Below the pieces are notes generated by a model. The model saw only the letters and a list, made by a program, of their open reading frames with translations. It ran no database searches and had not been told where the DNA came from. Shown here piece by piece: positions 47,845 to 57,961 of a stretch of DNA of 64,000 nucleotides (position 1 is its first letter; every line of letters begins with the position of its first letter). Position numbers and translations under genes: made by a program. Source of the DNA: Aquimarina algicola (lineage in GTDB: Bacteria; Bacteroidota; Bacteroidia; Flavobacteriales; Flavobacteriaceae); the NCBI RefSeq assembly GCF_006443095.1, contig NZ_VFWZ01000002.1, forward strand, positions 1,178,001 through 1,242,000, read 5' to 3'.

Positions 47845-48609
47845 ATGATACCACAATCCAACGGTAGTCTATATACAGCTATCCAAAATTCAATTGCAAC
47901 CATAGAGTTTGGTCACCCAGCTAGCAATTCTTTTCCTTTAGAATTATTACAAAGACTTTCTAACGCTTTTAGACAACTGTCTGAAGATGATACTGTAAAA
48001 GTAATCATATTAAAGTCTGAAGGAGATCGTATGTTTTGTTCAGGTGCTTCTTTTACAGCATTGTTATCAATAACAAACTTTGATGAAGGAAAACATTTTT
48101 TTTATGGATTTGCCCATGTTATTAATGCAATGCGCTTATGCAAAAAGCCAATTATAGGACGAATCCAAGGTAAAACTGTTGGAGGAGGTGTAGGAATTGT
48201 TGCCGCTTGCGACTATTGTCTTGCTACCGAAGCAGCATCAATACAACTTAGTGAACTCACTATAGGTATTGGCCCATTTGTAATAGAACCTGTAGTTTCC
48301 AAAAAGATAGGCGACGGTGCTTTTGCTACATTAGCTTGGGATGCTACACAATGGCAAACAGCATATTGGGCAAAAGAAAAAGGATTGTTTAATCGTGTTT
48401 TTGAATCCATTACAGAATTGGATAAAGAAACTCAAATTTTTGCAGAAAAAATAGCAAGTTATAACCCTCAGGCTACACAACAAATGAAAAAAATACGATG
48501 GGAAGGTACCGAAAACTGGGATAAACTACTTTTACAAAGAGCAGAAATTTCTGGAGAATTAATCTTATCTGATTTTAGTAAAAAAAGCCTTAAGAAATTT
48601 AAAAAATAA
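47845..48609 (+). CDS. Enoyl-CoA hydratase/isomerase
   Basis: Crotonase-fold enzyme of 254 residues acting on CoA thioesters. The oxyanion segment FCSGASFTALL near 66-76 and GGGVGIVAACDYCLA near 111-125 are typical, and SELTIGIGP carries the conserved glutamate. It may serve in fatty acid or leucine/aromatic catabolism. A hairpin without a T run (ACCGGGCAAC/GTTACCCGGT, 48611-48641) follows the stop. Confidence 0.9.
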   Translation: MIPQSNGSLYTAIQNSIATIEFGHPASNSFPLELLQRLSNAFRQLSEDDTVKVIILKSEGDRMFCSGASFTALLSITNFDEGKHFFYGFAHVINAMRLCKKPIIGRIQGKTVGGGVGIVAACDYCLATEAASIQLSELTIGIGPFVIEPVVSKKIGDGAFATLAWDATQWQTAYWAKEKGLFNRVFESITELDKETQIFAEKIASYNPQATQQMKKIRWEGTENWDKLLLQRAEISGELILSDFSKKSLKKFKK

Positions 48610-48839
48610 TACCGGGCAACAACAACTAAAAGTTACCCGGTATCCCAACTACACAAACTATAATAATGATTTCTCATTATTTTCCCCCAAAGCTTGTAAT
48701 CATCTAATTAAGTAATATCAAATTGAATTAACTTACTTCCTTAAGATATGTATTTCCCCAAATACAATTCAAAAATAAGTTAATTAGAGAGACTACCTAT
48801 TGTCAAAAAATCACTTTTTTAAAACTTTAACATCTTACT

Positions 48840-49443
48840 TTATCTGTTATTGTTTAATGTCTTCTTTAGATATTTAACATCAGAACGTACTTTTTTTCTC
48901 CATTTTACACCATATTTTCTATCCATTAGCTGAAAAATACGTTCATTATAAGCTTTAATACATTCTTGAATTGGTGGTGTACATCCAAAGTCAAAATATT
49001 CAATCTTATATTTTCTCTCAAATTTTTTGTCAGAAAGAGAGTTCGCTATTGGTACAATTGAACCAACCAGAAGTAATTTTGGTTTTCCATTTTTCCAATC
49101 TTTTTCAGCTAGGTCTTTATTATATTTACAAATGGCTTCAAGCGTTAAAATAATCTTTGTTGTTCCATTTTTGATTTTTATAACCAAAAGCAGAAATTTC
49201 GATTATATAAGATCTATTGAGTTCAAGATTTTTAATTTGAAAAAAACCTGTACTATCGACCATTAAAGTATTTTTCAGATTTGATTTGCTACTTTTCAAT
49301 TCTTGGATATAAACATCAGAAATTGGTCTTAACTGAGTTATTGAAGATTTTACATATCCATTAATTTCGACCTGAGAATATGATATTCTACAAATTAAAA
49401 TAAACATAACTGTTAGTTTTTTTTTGCCCAAACTCTTTTTCAT
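48840..49443 (-). pseudogene. Frameshifted carboxypeptidase-regulatory-like secreted protein
   Basis: Two overlapping minus-strand frames read as one broken gene. The first (49443-49138) has a signal peptide (ICRISYSQ) and a carboxypeptidase-regulatory-like domain (GYVKSS, STGFFQIKNLEL, ISAFGYK). The second (49187-48840) has no start of its own except TTG and continues with GKPKLLLVG, ERKYKIEYFDFGC, ECIKAYNERIFQLMDRKYG and KWRKKVRSDVKYLKK. I associate this C-terminal block with intact flavobacterial proteins of the same layout. The shift probably lies in an A-rich run near 49165-49180. It could also be a sequencing error. Confidence 0.65.
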
Positions 49444-49675
49444 TTAATACTGGTTATTGAAGAATTAAAACTATTATATAATTGAATATCTAGATAGCAT
49501 AAATGAGTGAACTCTACTTTCAAATTAGTCAAGGTTTATTTCAGTATTTAAAACTTTAACATCTTATTGATATGCAGAACTTAAATTTCCTTGTAATTTT
49601 TTGATGAATAATTCTTTGGTTCATGCAAGTTCATTAGAATCTTCCTTAACTTTGCCGAAAATTATAATATAGGCA

Positions 49676-50128
49676 ATGAGCAAAATTCGTATTACCAAGC
49701 AATTTTCTTTTGAAACCGGTCATGCTTTGTATGGTTATGATGGTAAATGTAAAAATGTTCATGGTCATAGCTACAAGCTAAGTGTTACTGTAATTGGTAC
49801 TCCTATTACAGATACTTCGCACGTAAAATTAGGAATGGTTATTGACTTTGGAGATTTAAAAAAGATTGTAAAAGAAGATATTGAAGATGTATTTGACCAT
49901 GCAACAGTATTTAATAAAAATACGCCTCATGTCGAACTTGCAAGAGAACTAGAAACCAGAGGTCACAATGTTATCTTAGTGGATTATCAACCCACTAGTG
50001 AGAATATGGTTCTTGATTTTGCAGAAAAAATTCAGAAAAAACTACCTGATACTATAAAGTTACACTCACTAAAACTTCAAGAAACCGAAACATCATATGC
50101 AGAGTGGTATGCTTCTGACAACCAATAA
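49676..50128 (+). CDS. queD: 6-carboxytetrahydropterin synthase (QueD family)
   Basis: Enzyme of 150 residues in queuosine (7-deazaguanine) synthesis, making 6-carboxy-tetrahydropterin from dihydroneopterin triphosphate. Zinc ligands H16, H29 and H31 (FETGH and NVHGH) and catalytic C25 are present, with the catalytic Asp-His region VFDHATVFN and the substrate-binding QETETSYAEW near the end. It stands alone. A 6-pyruvoyl-tetrahydropterin synthase role is less likely because C25 sits in the QueD-like KCKNVHGH context. Confidence 0.9.
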   Translation: MSKIRITKQFSFETGHALYGYDGKCKNVHGHSYKLSVTVIGTPITDTSHVKLGMVIDFGDLKKIVKEDIEDVFDHATVFNKNTPHVELARELETRGHNVILVDYQPTSENMVLDFAEKIQKKLPDTIKLHSLKLQETETSYAEWYASDNQ

Positions 50129-50239
50129 ACACTTCAGGATAAGTCTAAAAGAGAACCAAAAATAACATTTTAATGAGGTTGGTAGAATATTTTATATACT
50201 TCGATCGTTAAGAAGTATTAAAAACCCCCTTTAATTGTT

Positions 50240-50623
50240 ATGCAACGAATGAAAATAACCGCTGGTCACCAGCAGGCTATGCCATATTTGGTAGTAGAAA
50301 AAGCTGAAGATTTTATTGACTTTATTCGTAAAATTTTTCATGCGCAAGAAATGGTAAGAAATCTTGATACAGATAATAGGATTCAACATTCTGAAATTAA
50401 AATAGGAGACAGTACCCTTTTACTTGCAGAAGCTTCCAAAAATTTTCCTGCGCATCCGGGATCTATGTACGTGTATGTAAAAGATACAGATCAAACTTAT
50501 TTTGATGCAATAGATGCAGGCGCAAAATCACTTATGAAACCCATGGAAGAAGATTATGGAGCCAGAGGAGCAGGTTTTCAAGATCCTTTTGGTAATACCT
50601 GGTGGATCGCTACCTTAAATTAG
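50240..50623 (+). CDS. VOC-family (glyoxalase-like) protein
   Basis: Protein of 127 residues with the paired beta-alpha-beta-beta-beta units of the vicinal oxygen chelate fold. The segments MPYLVVEKAEDFIDFIRKIF and FQDPFGNTWWIATL are characteristic of the PhnB/bleomycin-resistance-like branch. The start is ATG at 50240; a second ATG 9 nt on is possible. The substrate is unknown. Confidence 0.88.
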   Translation: MQRMKITAGHQQAMPYLVVEKAEDFIDFIRKIFHAQEMVRNLDTDNRIQHSEIKIGDSTLLLAEASKNFPAHPGSMYVYVKDTDQTYFDAIDAGAKSLMKPMEEDYGARGAGFQDPFGNTWWIATLN

Positions 50624-50654
50624 ACTATAAATACTTCTCCAATAAACAAAGTAT

Positions 50655-50682
50655 AACAAGTAATCTATTTACTTGTTCCTTT
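50655..50682 (+). terminator. Terminator between convergent glyoxalase-like and brnQ genes
   Basis: The perfect 9-bp stem AACAAGTAA/TTACTTGTT (50655-50663 and 50669-50677) is followed by CCTTTT. The hairpin includes the brnQ stop codon. Confidence 0.6.
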
Positions 50683-51948
50683 TAAGGATAAATACAAATT
50701 AGTTACTAATAATGTTAGTAAAGATGGTAGTAGCCATGCCAGACTATACCTTCCCAATGGAAGAATATCTAGAATTGGTGTTGTAAAATCATCTAAACCT
50801 ATTGACTTCAAAAAATCGGGAATGCTAAAAACAATGGTAATAATCACTACCGCTTTAAATACCAGTGAGGATGTATATTTTTCAGATAAAATGTTTAATA
50901 CAATCAAAATAATCGTAATAGGATAAATAAACATAAGTGCTGGTACAGCGACATAGATAATGTAATGTACATCAAACTGCCCCATAAGTACACCCAAAAT
51001 ACAGCCCAAAATCACCGTGATAACATATGCCCTTTTAGAATCATACAAGATCCCTTTTATAAAATCTGCCGTACCTGTAACAATCCCTACTGCAGTGGTA
51101 AAGCAGGCAAGGCTTACCAAAATACTGAGAAAAACTTTTCCGATACTACCCAAAGTCTTTAAACTCAATCCCGAAAGTAGTGTAGTACGACTCACACTAG
51201 ATTCAAATTCTGAGTGAAATAATGCTCCATTATAAATCATCCCGGCATAAATAATCAACAACCCAATACCGGCAACAACTCCTGATTTAATAATCAGTTT
51301 TCGGTTGCGCTCAAAATTATGTTCTCCTTTTATTCTCAATGAAATAATGACCACACCACCAACTACCACAGCGCCTATAGCATCAAAAGTTTGATATCCT
51401 TCTAGTAACCCACTAACAATTGGTGTTTCAAATTCAGAAATGCCCTCTATTGGTATTTCAACAGAAAAAATACCAATACAGATAATACTTAATACTACTA
51501 TAAATATGATTGGAGACAGAAACTTTCCTAGTACGTCGAGAACTTTTGAACGATTAAGAGCAAAAACCAATACCAAAGCAAAATAGAGAGTACTGGTTAA
51601 CAAAGCACTGGTACCAAAAAAAGGTTGAATTGCCATTTCGTGAGTTACCGAAGCGGTTCTGGGAGAAGGCAATGCAATAGAGATGATATATACAATAATA
51701 CAATATACCAGGCTAAAAGTTGGTGATACCTTTTTTGCAAAATCCATCATTGTACCTTGCAAACGTGCATGAGCAAAAATACCAAGCAAAGGAATAAATA
51801 CCGCAGAAATCACAAAACCCAAAGCAACAAGGTGCCAGTTATCTACAGCCTTAAGTCCTAAAAGTGGGGGTAGCATCAAGTTTCCTGCTCCAAAAAACAT
51901 AGAGAACAAAGCAAATCCCGCAATAAAAGTTTCTTTATTAAATCTCAT
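50665..51948 (-). CDS. brnQ: Branched-chain amino acid transporter, LIVCS family
   Basis: Inner-membrane sodium-coupled carrier for leucine, isoleucine and valine (427 residues, about twelve helices). The N-terminal signature FIAGFALFSMFFGAGNLMLPP is diagnostic for BrnQ. The gene is divergent from the following hydrolase gene with 37 nt between their starts, so they share a very compact promoter region. Confidence 0.93.
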   Translation of the reverse strand: MRFNKETFIAGFALFSMFFGAGNLMLPPLLGLKAVDNWHLVALGFVISAVFIPLLGIFAHARLQGTMMDFAKKVSPTFSLVYCIIVYIISIALPSPRTASVTHEMAIQPFFGTSALLTSTLYFALVLVFALNRSKVLDVLGKFLSPIIFIVVLSIICIGIFSVEIPIEGISEFETPIVSGLLEGYQTFDAIGAVVVGGVVIISLRIKGEHNFERNRKLIIKSGVVAGIGLLIIYAGMIYNGALFHSEFESSVSRTTLLSGLSLKTLGSIGKVFLSILVSLACFTTAVGIVTGTADFIKGILYDSKRAYVITVILGCILGVLMGQFDVHYIIYVAVPALMFIYPITIILIVLNILSEKYTSSLVFKAVVIITIVFSIPDFLKSIGLDDFTTPILDILPLGRYSLAWLLPSLLTLLVTNLYLSLKGTSK

Positions 51949-51985
51949 TTACCTAGGTTTATGCCGCTAAAAATAAACTTTCAGA

Positions 51986-52771
51986 ATGATATTAGCATAC
52001 AAAGGGATAAAAATAAAATACCTTATCGCCGGTAAAGGTTCCCCTATACTCTTTTTACATGGGTTTTTAGAAAACGCTTCGATGTGGCAAGATACATTTT
52101 CTGAGCTGTCAAACGACTATACCTGTATTGCTATTGACTTGTTAGGGCATGGGGGCACACAGTGCATGGGTTATATTCATACTATGGAAACAATGGCAGA
52201 AGCTGTAGATGCAGTCGTACAACACTTGCAATTAGAACCCTTTGTAATTGTAGGCCACTCTATGGGTGGATATGTAGCTTTGGCCTATGCAGAACTATTT
52301 TTACAAAAAATCTCAGGGTTAGCACTACTCAATTCTACAGCGCTTCCTGATAATCAAGAGCGAAAAATAAACAGAGGCAAAGCAATAGCTATTGTCAAAA
52401 AAACTCCAAACGCTTATACTAGTATGGCTATTGCCAACCTATTTGCTCAAAAAAACAGATCTGAATTTTTATCTCACATCAACAATTTAAAAAATCAAGC
52501 ATCAAATATGCCTGTGCAAGGTATCATTGCAGCATTAGAGGGGATGAAAATTAGAAAAGACAGAAGTTCTCTTTTGTCTTCTCTTACCGTACCAAAAATT
52601 ATTTTTGCAGGCATCAAGGATTCAGTAATTTCTTACGATCAATCTGTTAAAGAAGCACATCAACATAATGTAAAAATTGTTAGTTTTGATGGAGGACATA
52701 TGTCTTATCTAGAAAACAGAGATGATTATATCTCAGAATTACAGCACTTTATAAAAGGTTTTTCTTCTTAA
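51986..52771 (+). CDS. Alpha/beta-fold hydrolase, serine esterase-like
   Basis: Cytosolic hydrolase of 261 residues. The triad is Ser92 in VGHSMGGY, an Asp in GIKDSV near 210, and a His in DGGHMSYLE near 236. The oxyanion segment is LFLHGFLENASMW. It resembles MhpC/BioH-type esterases. Substrate and pathway are unknown. Confidence 0.87.
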   Translation: MILAYKGIKIKYLIAGKGSPILFLHGFLENASMWQDTFSELSNDYTCIAIDLLGHGGTQCMGYIHTMETMAEAVDAVVQHLQLEPFVIVGHSMGGYVALAYAELFLQKISGLALLNSTALPDNQERKINRGKAIAIVKKTPNAYTSMAIANLFAQKNRSEFLSHINNLKNQASNMPVQGIIAALEGMKIRKDRSSLLSSLTVPKIIFAGIKDSVISYDQSVKEAHQHNVKIVSFDGGHMSYLENRDDYISELQHFIKGFSS

Positions 52772-53000
52772 AAGTATATTTAATTTATCATAAAAATAAA
52801 TCAGTACATTTTTAAAATAAACAGACAAAAAACTTGTTTTTAAAGACAAAAAACACAAAAAAATATATTATTGTCTTAAAATTTGTACATTTTAAAGAAA
52901 TTTTCTTACAAAAATATTGTTAATCGACAAAAAAATATTATTATTGTACTGATAATGAATCATTAAAGTTTTTTTATGACATTTTAACCCCCTAGATACT

Positions 53001-53279
53001 ATGGAAAAAACCACCCCAAACTCCGTATTTTCCTTCACAAAAATCCGTTGTTCTATTTTTGGACACAATTATGTACTTTCAAAAAATGTTACTCATCATA
53101 TTAAAGAATATAAATGTTCTTGCTGCGGTGAGATTGTAACTACAAACAGCAAAGGAAAACTTGAGGTAATGACACCCAAATTAAAAGAAATTAATACAGC
53201 TCTTGCTATGGTTCATGCCAAAAAATTAGCAAGAAACAAGAATTCAAATACAAATACTACCCTTCAAGTAGCTTCTTAA
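53001..53279 (+). CDS. Small zinc-ribbon-like protein of unknown function
   Basis: Protein of 92 residues with CSIFGHNY, KEYKCSCCGE and VTTNSKGKLE, which could form one zinc site from cysteine and histidine. It ends with a basic helix (VHAKKLARNK). Similar short proteins are frequent in flavobacteria, but no function is known to me. It is preceded by 229 bp of AT-rich DNA with no gene. Confidence 0.75.
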   Translation: MEKTTPNSVFSFTKIRCSIFGHNYVLSKNVTHHIKEYKCSCCGEIVTTNSKGKLEVMTPKLKEINTALAMVHAKKLARNKNSNTNTTLQVAS

Positions 53280-53296
53280 TCAGTTTTAGTTCTTTA

Positions 53297-54343
53297 TTAT
53301 TCTTTTATAGGATTCCATCCCTGTGCAGTCATTCTAATCTTTTCATTAGCTCTTGTTACTAATCCTATTCCACTATCTTGATCTGTTATATGACCAATAA
53401 CAGTTAAGTTAGGATTTGCCTTTATTTTCGGAAAATCTTCTTGACGAATTGTAAACAATAGTTCGTAATCTTCTCCTCCATTAAGTGCCACAGTGGTACT
53501 ATTTAATTTGAACTCTTCGCAAGTTGATATTACCGTTGGGTCTAGAGGTAATTTTTCTTCATACACATTAGCCCCAACATTAGATTGGGTGCATAAATGT
53601 ATTACTTCAGAAGACAAACCATCACTAATATCAATCATGCTGGTAGGTTTTACCTCTAGTGCTTTAAGAAGTTGAGGGATATCTTTGCGAGCCTCAGGTT
53701 TTAATTGCCTTTCTATAATATATGTATATTGATCAAGATCTGGTTGCGAATTTGGATTTACTTTAAAAACTTCTTTTTCTCTCTCTAGTACCTGAAGTCC
53801 AAGGTATGCAGCTCCCAAATCCCCTGTAACTACCAAAAGATCATTTTCCTTTGCACCACTACGGTACACTAATTCTTCTTGATTGGCATGCCCTACGGCA
53901 GTAATACTTATAATAAGTCCTGTTGTCGAAGATGTGGTATCCCCTCCTACTAAATCTATACCATAAATTTTTGCTGCAGTTTCTATACCAGAATATAACG
54001 CTTCTAATGCCTCTAGAGGAAATCTATTGGATACCGCTATAGAAACCGTTATTTGTGTAGCTTTAGCATTCATAGCATATACATCAGATAGATTTACAAC
54101 AACTGCTTTATATCCCAAATGCTTAAGTGGTACGTATGATAAATCAAAGTGAATCCCTTCTATCAATAAATCTGTGGTAAGTACACATTGCTTTTGTTTA
54201 AAATCTAGTACTGCAGCATCATCACCAATTCCCAGCACAGTAGTTTCTTGCTGAATTTTAAAATTCTTGGTCAAGTGATCTATTAACCCAAACTCACCTA
54301 AATCAGAAAGTTGTGTCTTTGATGTATTTTTATCTTCAATCAT
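53297..54343 (-). CDS. thiL: Thiamine-monophosphate kinase
   Basis: Last enzyme of thiamine diphosphate synthesis (348 residues), phosphorylating thiamine monophosphate with ATP. The AIR-synthase-like fold shows GIGDDAAVL near 42-50, LIEGIHFDL near 66, KAVVVNLSDVYAMNA near 84, GGDTTSS near 139 and GGEDYELLFT near 281, all characteristic of ThiL. It stands apart from other thiamine genes. Confidence 0.95.
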   Translation of the reverse strand: MIEDKNTSKTQLSDLGEFGLIDHLTKNFKIQQETTVLGIGDDAAVLDFKQKQCVLTTDLLIEGIHFDLSYVPLKHLGYKAVVVNLSDVYAMNAKATQITVSIAVSNRFPLEALEALYSGIETAAKIYGIDLVGGDTTSSTTGLIISITAVGHANQEELVYRSGAKENDLLVVTGDLGAAYLGLQVLEREKEVFKVNPNSQPDLDQYTYIIERQLKPEARKDIPQLLKALEVKPTSMIDISDGLSSEVIHLCTQSNVGANVYEEKLPLDPTVISTCEEFKLNSTTVALNGGEDYELLFTIRQEDFPKIKANPNLTVIGHITDQDSGIGLVTRANEKIRMTAQGWNPIKE

Positions 54344-54830
54344 TTTGCAAAGGTAGACAAGATTCTATTTTCAATCCTATCATTTTTCAAATTAAATTAT
54401 AGCATTCATGATAGAGCACTTGCAAACATCTGACCTTATTATTTCTCAACAGTTCTACATTTGATTTTAATCTATATTTACATCATCGATTTTAGTTATA
54501 AGTCTTTTTTAGGAATTTGAGTCGTATTTACAGAGAAGAAAAATATCATTTCGGGTTAAAAAGCACATTTCAAAAAACACAAAAGATACTTTGTATTTTA
54601 CACTTTTTATGGTTCATGAACATCGTTATCAAGAACTTTTTTCTTCTTCTTATAGTACTTTTGACAATGATAGAAACTCTGGTTATTGTATTGCAAGTAA
54701 TGGCCTGTAATCTGCTAGTATAGGCAGCGCCTATTTTTACATTTGTTATATATATGTTAGGAATTGTAAAACAAAACTACTTATGTAGTATATTTGTAGC
54801 GATTTAGAATTAATCTATTTATAAAAAAAC
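54344..54830. other. Gap upstream of the SUF genes
   Basis: No convincing gene. A TTG-initiated 68-residue hydrophobic frame at 54517-54723 has no landmark and is not called. Two perfect -7 elements occur on the plus strand, TACATTTG at 54738-54745 and TATATTTG at 54789-54796, either of which could drive the SUF genes, but neither has a -33 TTTG at the right distance. No IscR-like operator was recognised. Confidence 0.4.
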
Positions 54831-55160
54831 ATGATTAAAGTATCAGACATAGCAAAAAATAAAGTCATCGAATTAATGACAGAAGACGGCTATAACTCTA
54901 CTTCAGATTATGTTCGTGTAGGCGTAAAAAGTGGAGGTTGTTCCGGTCTATCATATGATTTGAAGTTTGATAAAGAACAGGCAGAAGGTGACAAGGTCTT
55001 TGAAGATAATGGAATAAAAATTATTGTTGATAAAAAAAGTTTTCTATATCTCATTGGTACTACTCTAGAATATTCTGGAGGATTAAATGGTACCGGCTTT
55101 GTATTTAATAACCCCAATGCAAGTAGAACTTGTGGTTGTGGAGAGAGTTTCTCACTTTAA
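54831..55160 (+). CDS. A-type iron-sulfur carrier (SufA/IscA-like)
   Basis: Iron-sulfur cluster carrier of 109 residues. The three conserved cysteines are C37 in SGGCSGLSY, and C101 and C103 in RTCGCGESF. It is the first gene of the SUF set, 34 nt before sufB, and probably takes clusters from SufBCD to target proteins. Confidence 0.93.
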   Translation: MIKVSDIAKNKVIELMTEDGYNSTSDYVRVGVKSGGCSGLSYDLKFDKEQAEGDKVFEDNGIKIIVDKKSFLYLIGTTLEYSGGLNGTGFVFNNPNASRTCGCGESFSL

Positions 55161-55194
55161 CTGAAAAAAAACCCTGCTTTAAGGAAAAAGAACA

Positions 55195-56640
55195 ATGGCA
55201 TATACAGAAGATGATTTAAAGAAAGAATTAGAGACCAAAGAATATGAGTATGGATTTTATACCGATATAGAATCTGATACTTTTCCTGTTGGTCTTAATG
55301 AAGATATAGTTCGTGCAATTTCTAAGAAAAAAGAAGAGCCCGAGTGGATGACAGAATGGAGGCTTCAGGCGTTTCATGCATGGAAAGAAATGGAAGAACC
55401 CGAATGGGCAAATGTGAACTACAAGAAACCTGATTTTCAAGATATTTCTTACTATTCGGCTCCAAATAAAAAGCCTAAATACAATAGTATAGATGAAGTA
55501 GATCCAGAATTACTAGAAACATTTGAAAAGCTTGGTATTTCTTTAGAAGAGCAAAAGAAACTTGCAGGAGTAGCTGTAGATATCGTAATGGATTCGGTAT
55601 CTGTAGCCACCACTTTCAAAGAAACCCTTGCCGAAAAAGGAATTATCTTCTGCTCAATCTCTGAAGCAATCCAAGAACATCCAGAGCTAATTAAAAAATA
55701 TATAGGATCTGTTGTACCACAAAAAGATAACTTTTATGCAGCGTTAAACTCTGCTGTATTTAGTGATGGTTCTTTTTGTTACATCCCAAAAGGTGTACGC
55801 TGCCCAATGGAACTTTCTACCTATTTTAGAATCAATCAAGCCGGTACAGGTCAATTTGAGCGTACTTTGGTTATTGCAGACCAAGGGAGTTATGTAAGTT
55901 ACCTAGAGGGTTGTACTGCTCCATCAAGAGACGAGAATCAATTACACGCAGCAGTAGTAGAGCTGATCGCACTAGATGATGCAGAGATCAAATATTCTAC
56001 AGTACAAAACTGGTATCCTGGTAATGCCGAAGGACATGGGGGTGTTTATAATTTTGTAACCAAAAGAGGGCTTTGCGAAACCAATGCAAAAATCTCCTGG
56101 ACCCAAGTAGAAACAGGATCAGCTATTACCTGGAAATATCCATCTTGTGTACTTAAAGGAGATCATTCAGTAGGAGAGTTTTATTCTATTGCTGTGACCA
56201 ATAATTTTCAGCAAGCCGATACAGGAACCAAAATGATTCATTTAGGTAAGAATACCAAAAGTACCATTATATCCAAAGGTATCTCTGCCGGAAAATCTCA
56301 AAATAGCTATAGAGGACTGGTGCAAATAAATAGTAGAGCGACCAATGCACGTAATTTTTCACAATGTGATTCATTATTGATGGGCAATGAATGTGGTGCA
56401 CACACGTTTCCTTACATAGAAGCAAAAAACAAAACAGCTCAAATAGAACATGAAGCTACTACGAGTAAAATAGGTGAAGACCAAATATTTTACTGCAACC
56501 AACGTGGAATTGATACAGAAAAAGCAATTGCATTGATTGTCAATGGTTTTAGTAAAGAGGTTTTAAATAAATTACCTATGGAATTTGCTGTAGAGGCACA
56601 AAAACTTCTAGAGATTTCACTAGAAGGTTCTGTTGGGTAA
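55195..56640 (+). CDS. sufB: Fe-S cluster assembly protein SufB
   Basis: Scaffold subunit of the SufBCD complex (481 residues), on which clusters are built. The C-terminal half has the parallel beta-helix of the family. The conserved [20 protein letters not shown] contains the cysteine equivalent to C405 of E. coli, followed by [21 protein letters not shown]. Start and length match the family. Confidence 0.96.
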   Translation: MAYTEDDLKKELETKEYEYGFYTDIESDTFPVGLNEDIVRAISKKKEEPEWMTEWRLQAFHAWKEMEEPEWANVNYKKPDFQDISYYSAPNKKPKYNSIDEVDPELLETFEKLGISLEEQKKLAGVAVDIVMDSVSVATTFKETLAEKGIIFCSISEAIQEHPELIKKYIGSVVPQKDNFYAALNSAVFSDGSFCYIPKGVRCPMELSTYFRINQAGTGQFERTLVIADQGSYVSYLEGCTAPSRDENQLHAAVVELIALDDAEIKYSTVQNWYPGNAEGHGGVYNFVTKRGLCETNAKISWTQVETGSAITWKYPSCVLKGDHSVGEFYSIAVTNNFQQADTGTKMIHLGKNTKSTIISKGISAGKSQNSYRGLVQINSRATNARNFSQCDSLLMGNECGAHTFPYIEAKNKTAQIEHEATTSKIGEDQIFYCNQRGIDTEKAIALIVNGFSKEVLNKLPMEFAVEAQKLLEISLEGSVG

Positions 56641-56673
56641 TATGATCAAACCATCAAACTCAAACCGGCATTA

Positions 56674-57039
56674 ATGAAAAAATTATGTATTCTAATTGTA
56701 TTAAATCTGTTCATATTTTCATGTAAATCCGATAAAAAAAGTGAGGAATATGATATTATACGTGGCGAATTTATCCTTATCGATGATGCTGCTGTTATAA
56801 AAGGCGAAGATTTTATTTATGGTGTAATGATCGATGATCTCACCAGAGAACTTGCCAAAAAAGTAATCCCTTTACAAAGAGAAGAGTACGATATGGTACC
56901 TGTAGTTGTAAAAGGGGTGATCAAACAAAACCCAGAACAAGGTTGGGAAGAAATTGTAGAAATAAAAGAAATTATAGGGGTTAGCGCCCCAACTTCAGAA
57001 TTACCGACAAAGATTAAGTCGACTGAAGAACAACAATAA
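56674..57039 (+). CDS. Small lipoprotein inserted between sufB and sufC
   Basis: Unrecognised 121-residue lipoprotein. The signal ends in the lipobox IFSC (Cys17), and the rest is a small acidic beta-rich domain of about 90 residues with IRGEFILIDDAAVIKGEDFIYGV and VVVKGVIKQNP, patterns that suggest an OB-like barrel. It lies 33 nt after sufB and 96 nt before sufC. A lipoprotein within this operon is unexpected, and its role is unknown. Confidence 0.75.
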   Translation: MKKLCILIVLNLFIFSCKSDKKSEEYDIIRGEFILIDDAAVIKGEDFIYGVMIDDLTRELAKKVIPLQREEYDMVPVVVKGVIKQNPEQGWEEIVEIKEIIGVSAPTSELPTKIKSTEEQQ

Positions 57040-57135
57040 ATATTGATTTGACAAAGACCTAATTTTTTTAGGAGAACAAAAACAAACATAGAATTTTTAT
57101 ATATCTCCAAAAAGAGATAAAATAATGATAAAACA

Positions 57136-57888
57136 ATGTTAGAAATAAAGGATTTACACGCTAGTGTCGAAGATAAAGAAATTCTAAAAGGCCTTAACTT
57201 GAATGTTAATGCAGGAGAAGTACATGCGATCATGGGTCCAAATGGAGCCGGAAAAAGTACATTGGCTAATATTATTGCCGGTAAAGAAGAATATGAAGTT
57301 ACCAAAGGAGGCATCCTTCTTGCTGGTGAAGATATAGAAGAACTTGCAGCAGAAGAGCGTGCGCACAAAGGGGTATTTTTATCCTTTCAATATCCTGTAG
57401 AAATCCCTGGTGTTACGGTAACCAATTTTATGAAAACAGCGATTAATGAGACTAGAAAAGCACAAGGATTAGAAGAGATGCCTGCCAAAGATATGCTCAA
57501 AAGAATACGCGAAAAATCAGAGCTTTTAGAAATCGACCGTAAATTCTTATCTAGATCATTAAACGAAGGATTCTCTGGTGGAGAAAAAAAACGTAACGAG
57601 ATCTTCCAAATGGCGATGATGGAGCCAAAACTGGCAATCCTAGACGAAACAGATTCTGGACTTGATATCGATGCCCTGCGTATTGTTGCTAATGGTGTAA
57701 ATAAGCTTAAAAATGAAAATAACGCAATTGTAGTGATTACACACTACCAAAGATTGCTAGATTATATTGTTCCTGATTTTGTACACGTACTGTATGATGG
57801 TAAAATCGTAAAGTCTGGCACAAAAGAATTAGCTTTAGAATTAGAAGAAAAAGGATACGACTGGATCAAAGAAGAGATAAATGCATAA
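57136..57888 (+). CDS. sufC: Fe-S cluster assembly ATPase SufC
   Basis: Cytosolic ABC-type ATPase of the SufBCD complex (250 residues). Walker A is GPNGAGKST (34-42), the signature SGGEKKRNE at about 143-151, and Walker [13 protein letters not shown], with the H-switch ITHYQR typical of SufC. The neighbours sufB and sufD confirm the role. Confidence 0.97.
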   Translation: MLEIKDLHASVEDKEILKGLNLNVNAGEVHAIMGPNGAGKSTLANIIAGKEEYEVTKGGILLAGEDIEELAAEERAHKGVFLSFQYPVEIPGVTVTNFMKTAINETRKAQGLEEMPAKDMLKRIREKSELLEIDRKFLSRSLNEGFSGGEKKRNEIFQMAMMEPKLAILDETDSGLDIDALRIVANGVNKLKNENNAIVVITHYQRLLDYIVPDFVHVLYDGKIVKSGTKELALELEEKGYDWIKEEINA

Positions 57889-57961
57889 TCCGATAAAGCA
57901 TTTTTGATCACAATAATGCTACAATCAGATTACAAGCAACAAACAATTAAGAAATAAGATT

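Noticed and set aside
54517-54723. 68-residue hydrophobic frame with a TTG start
   Set aside because: No landmark, no promoter and no neighbour support it; AT-rich DNA gives such frames by chance.
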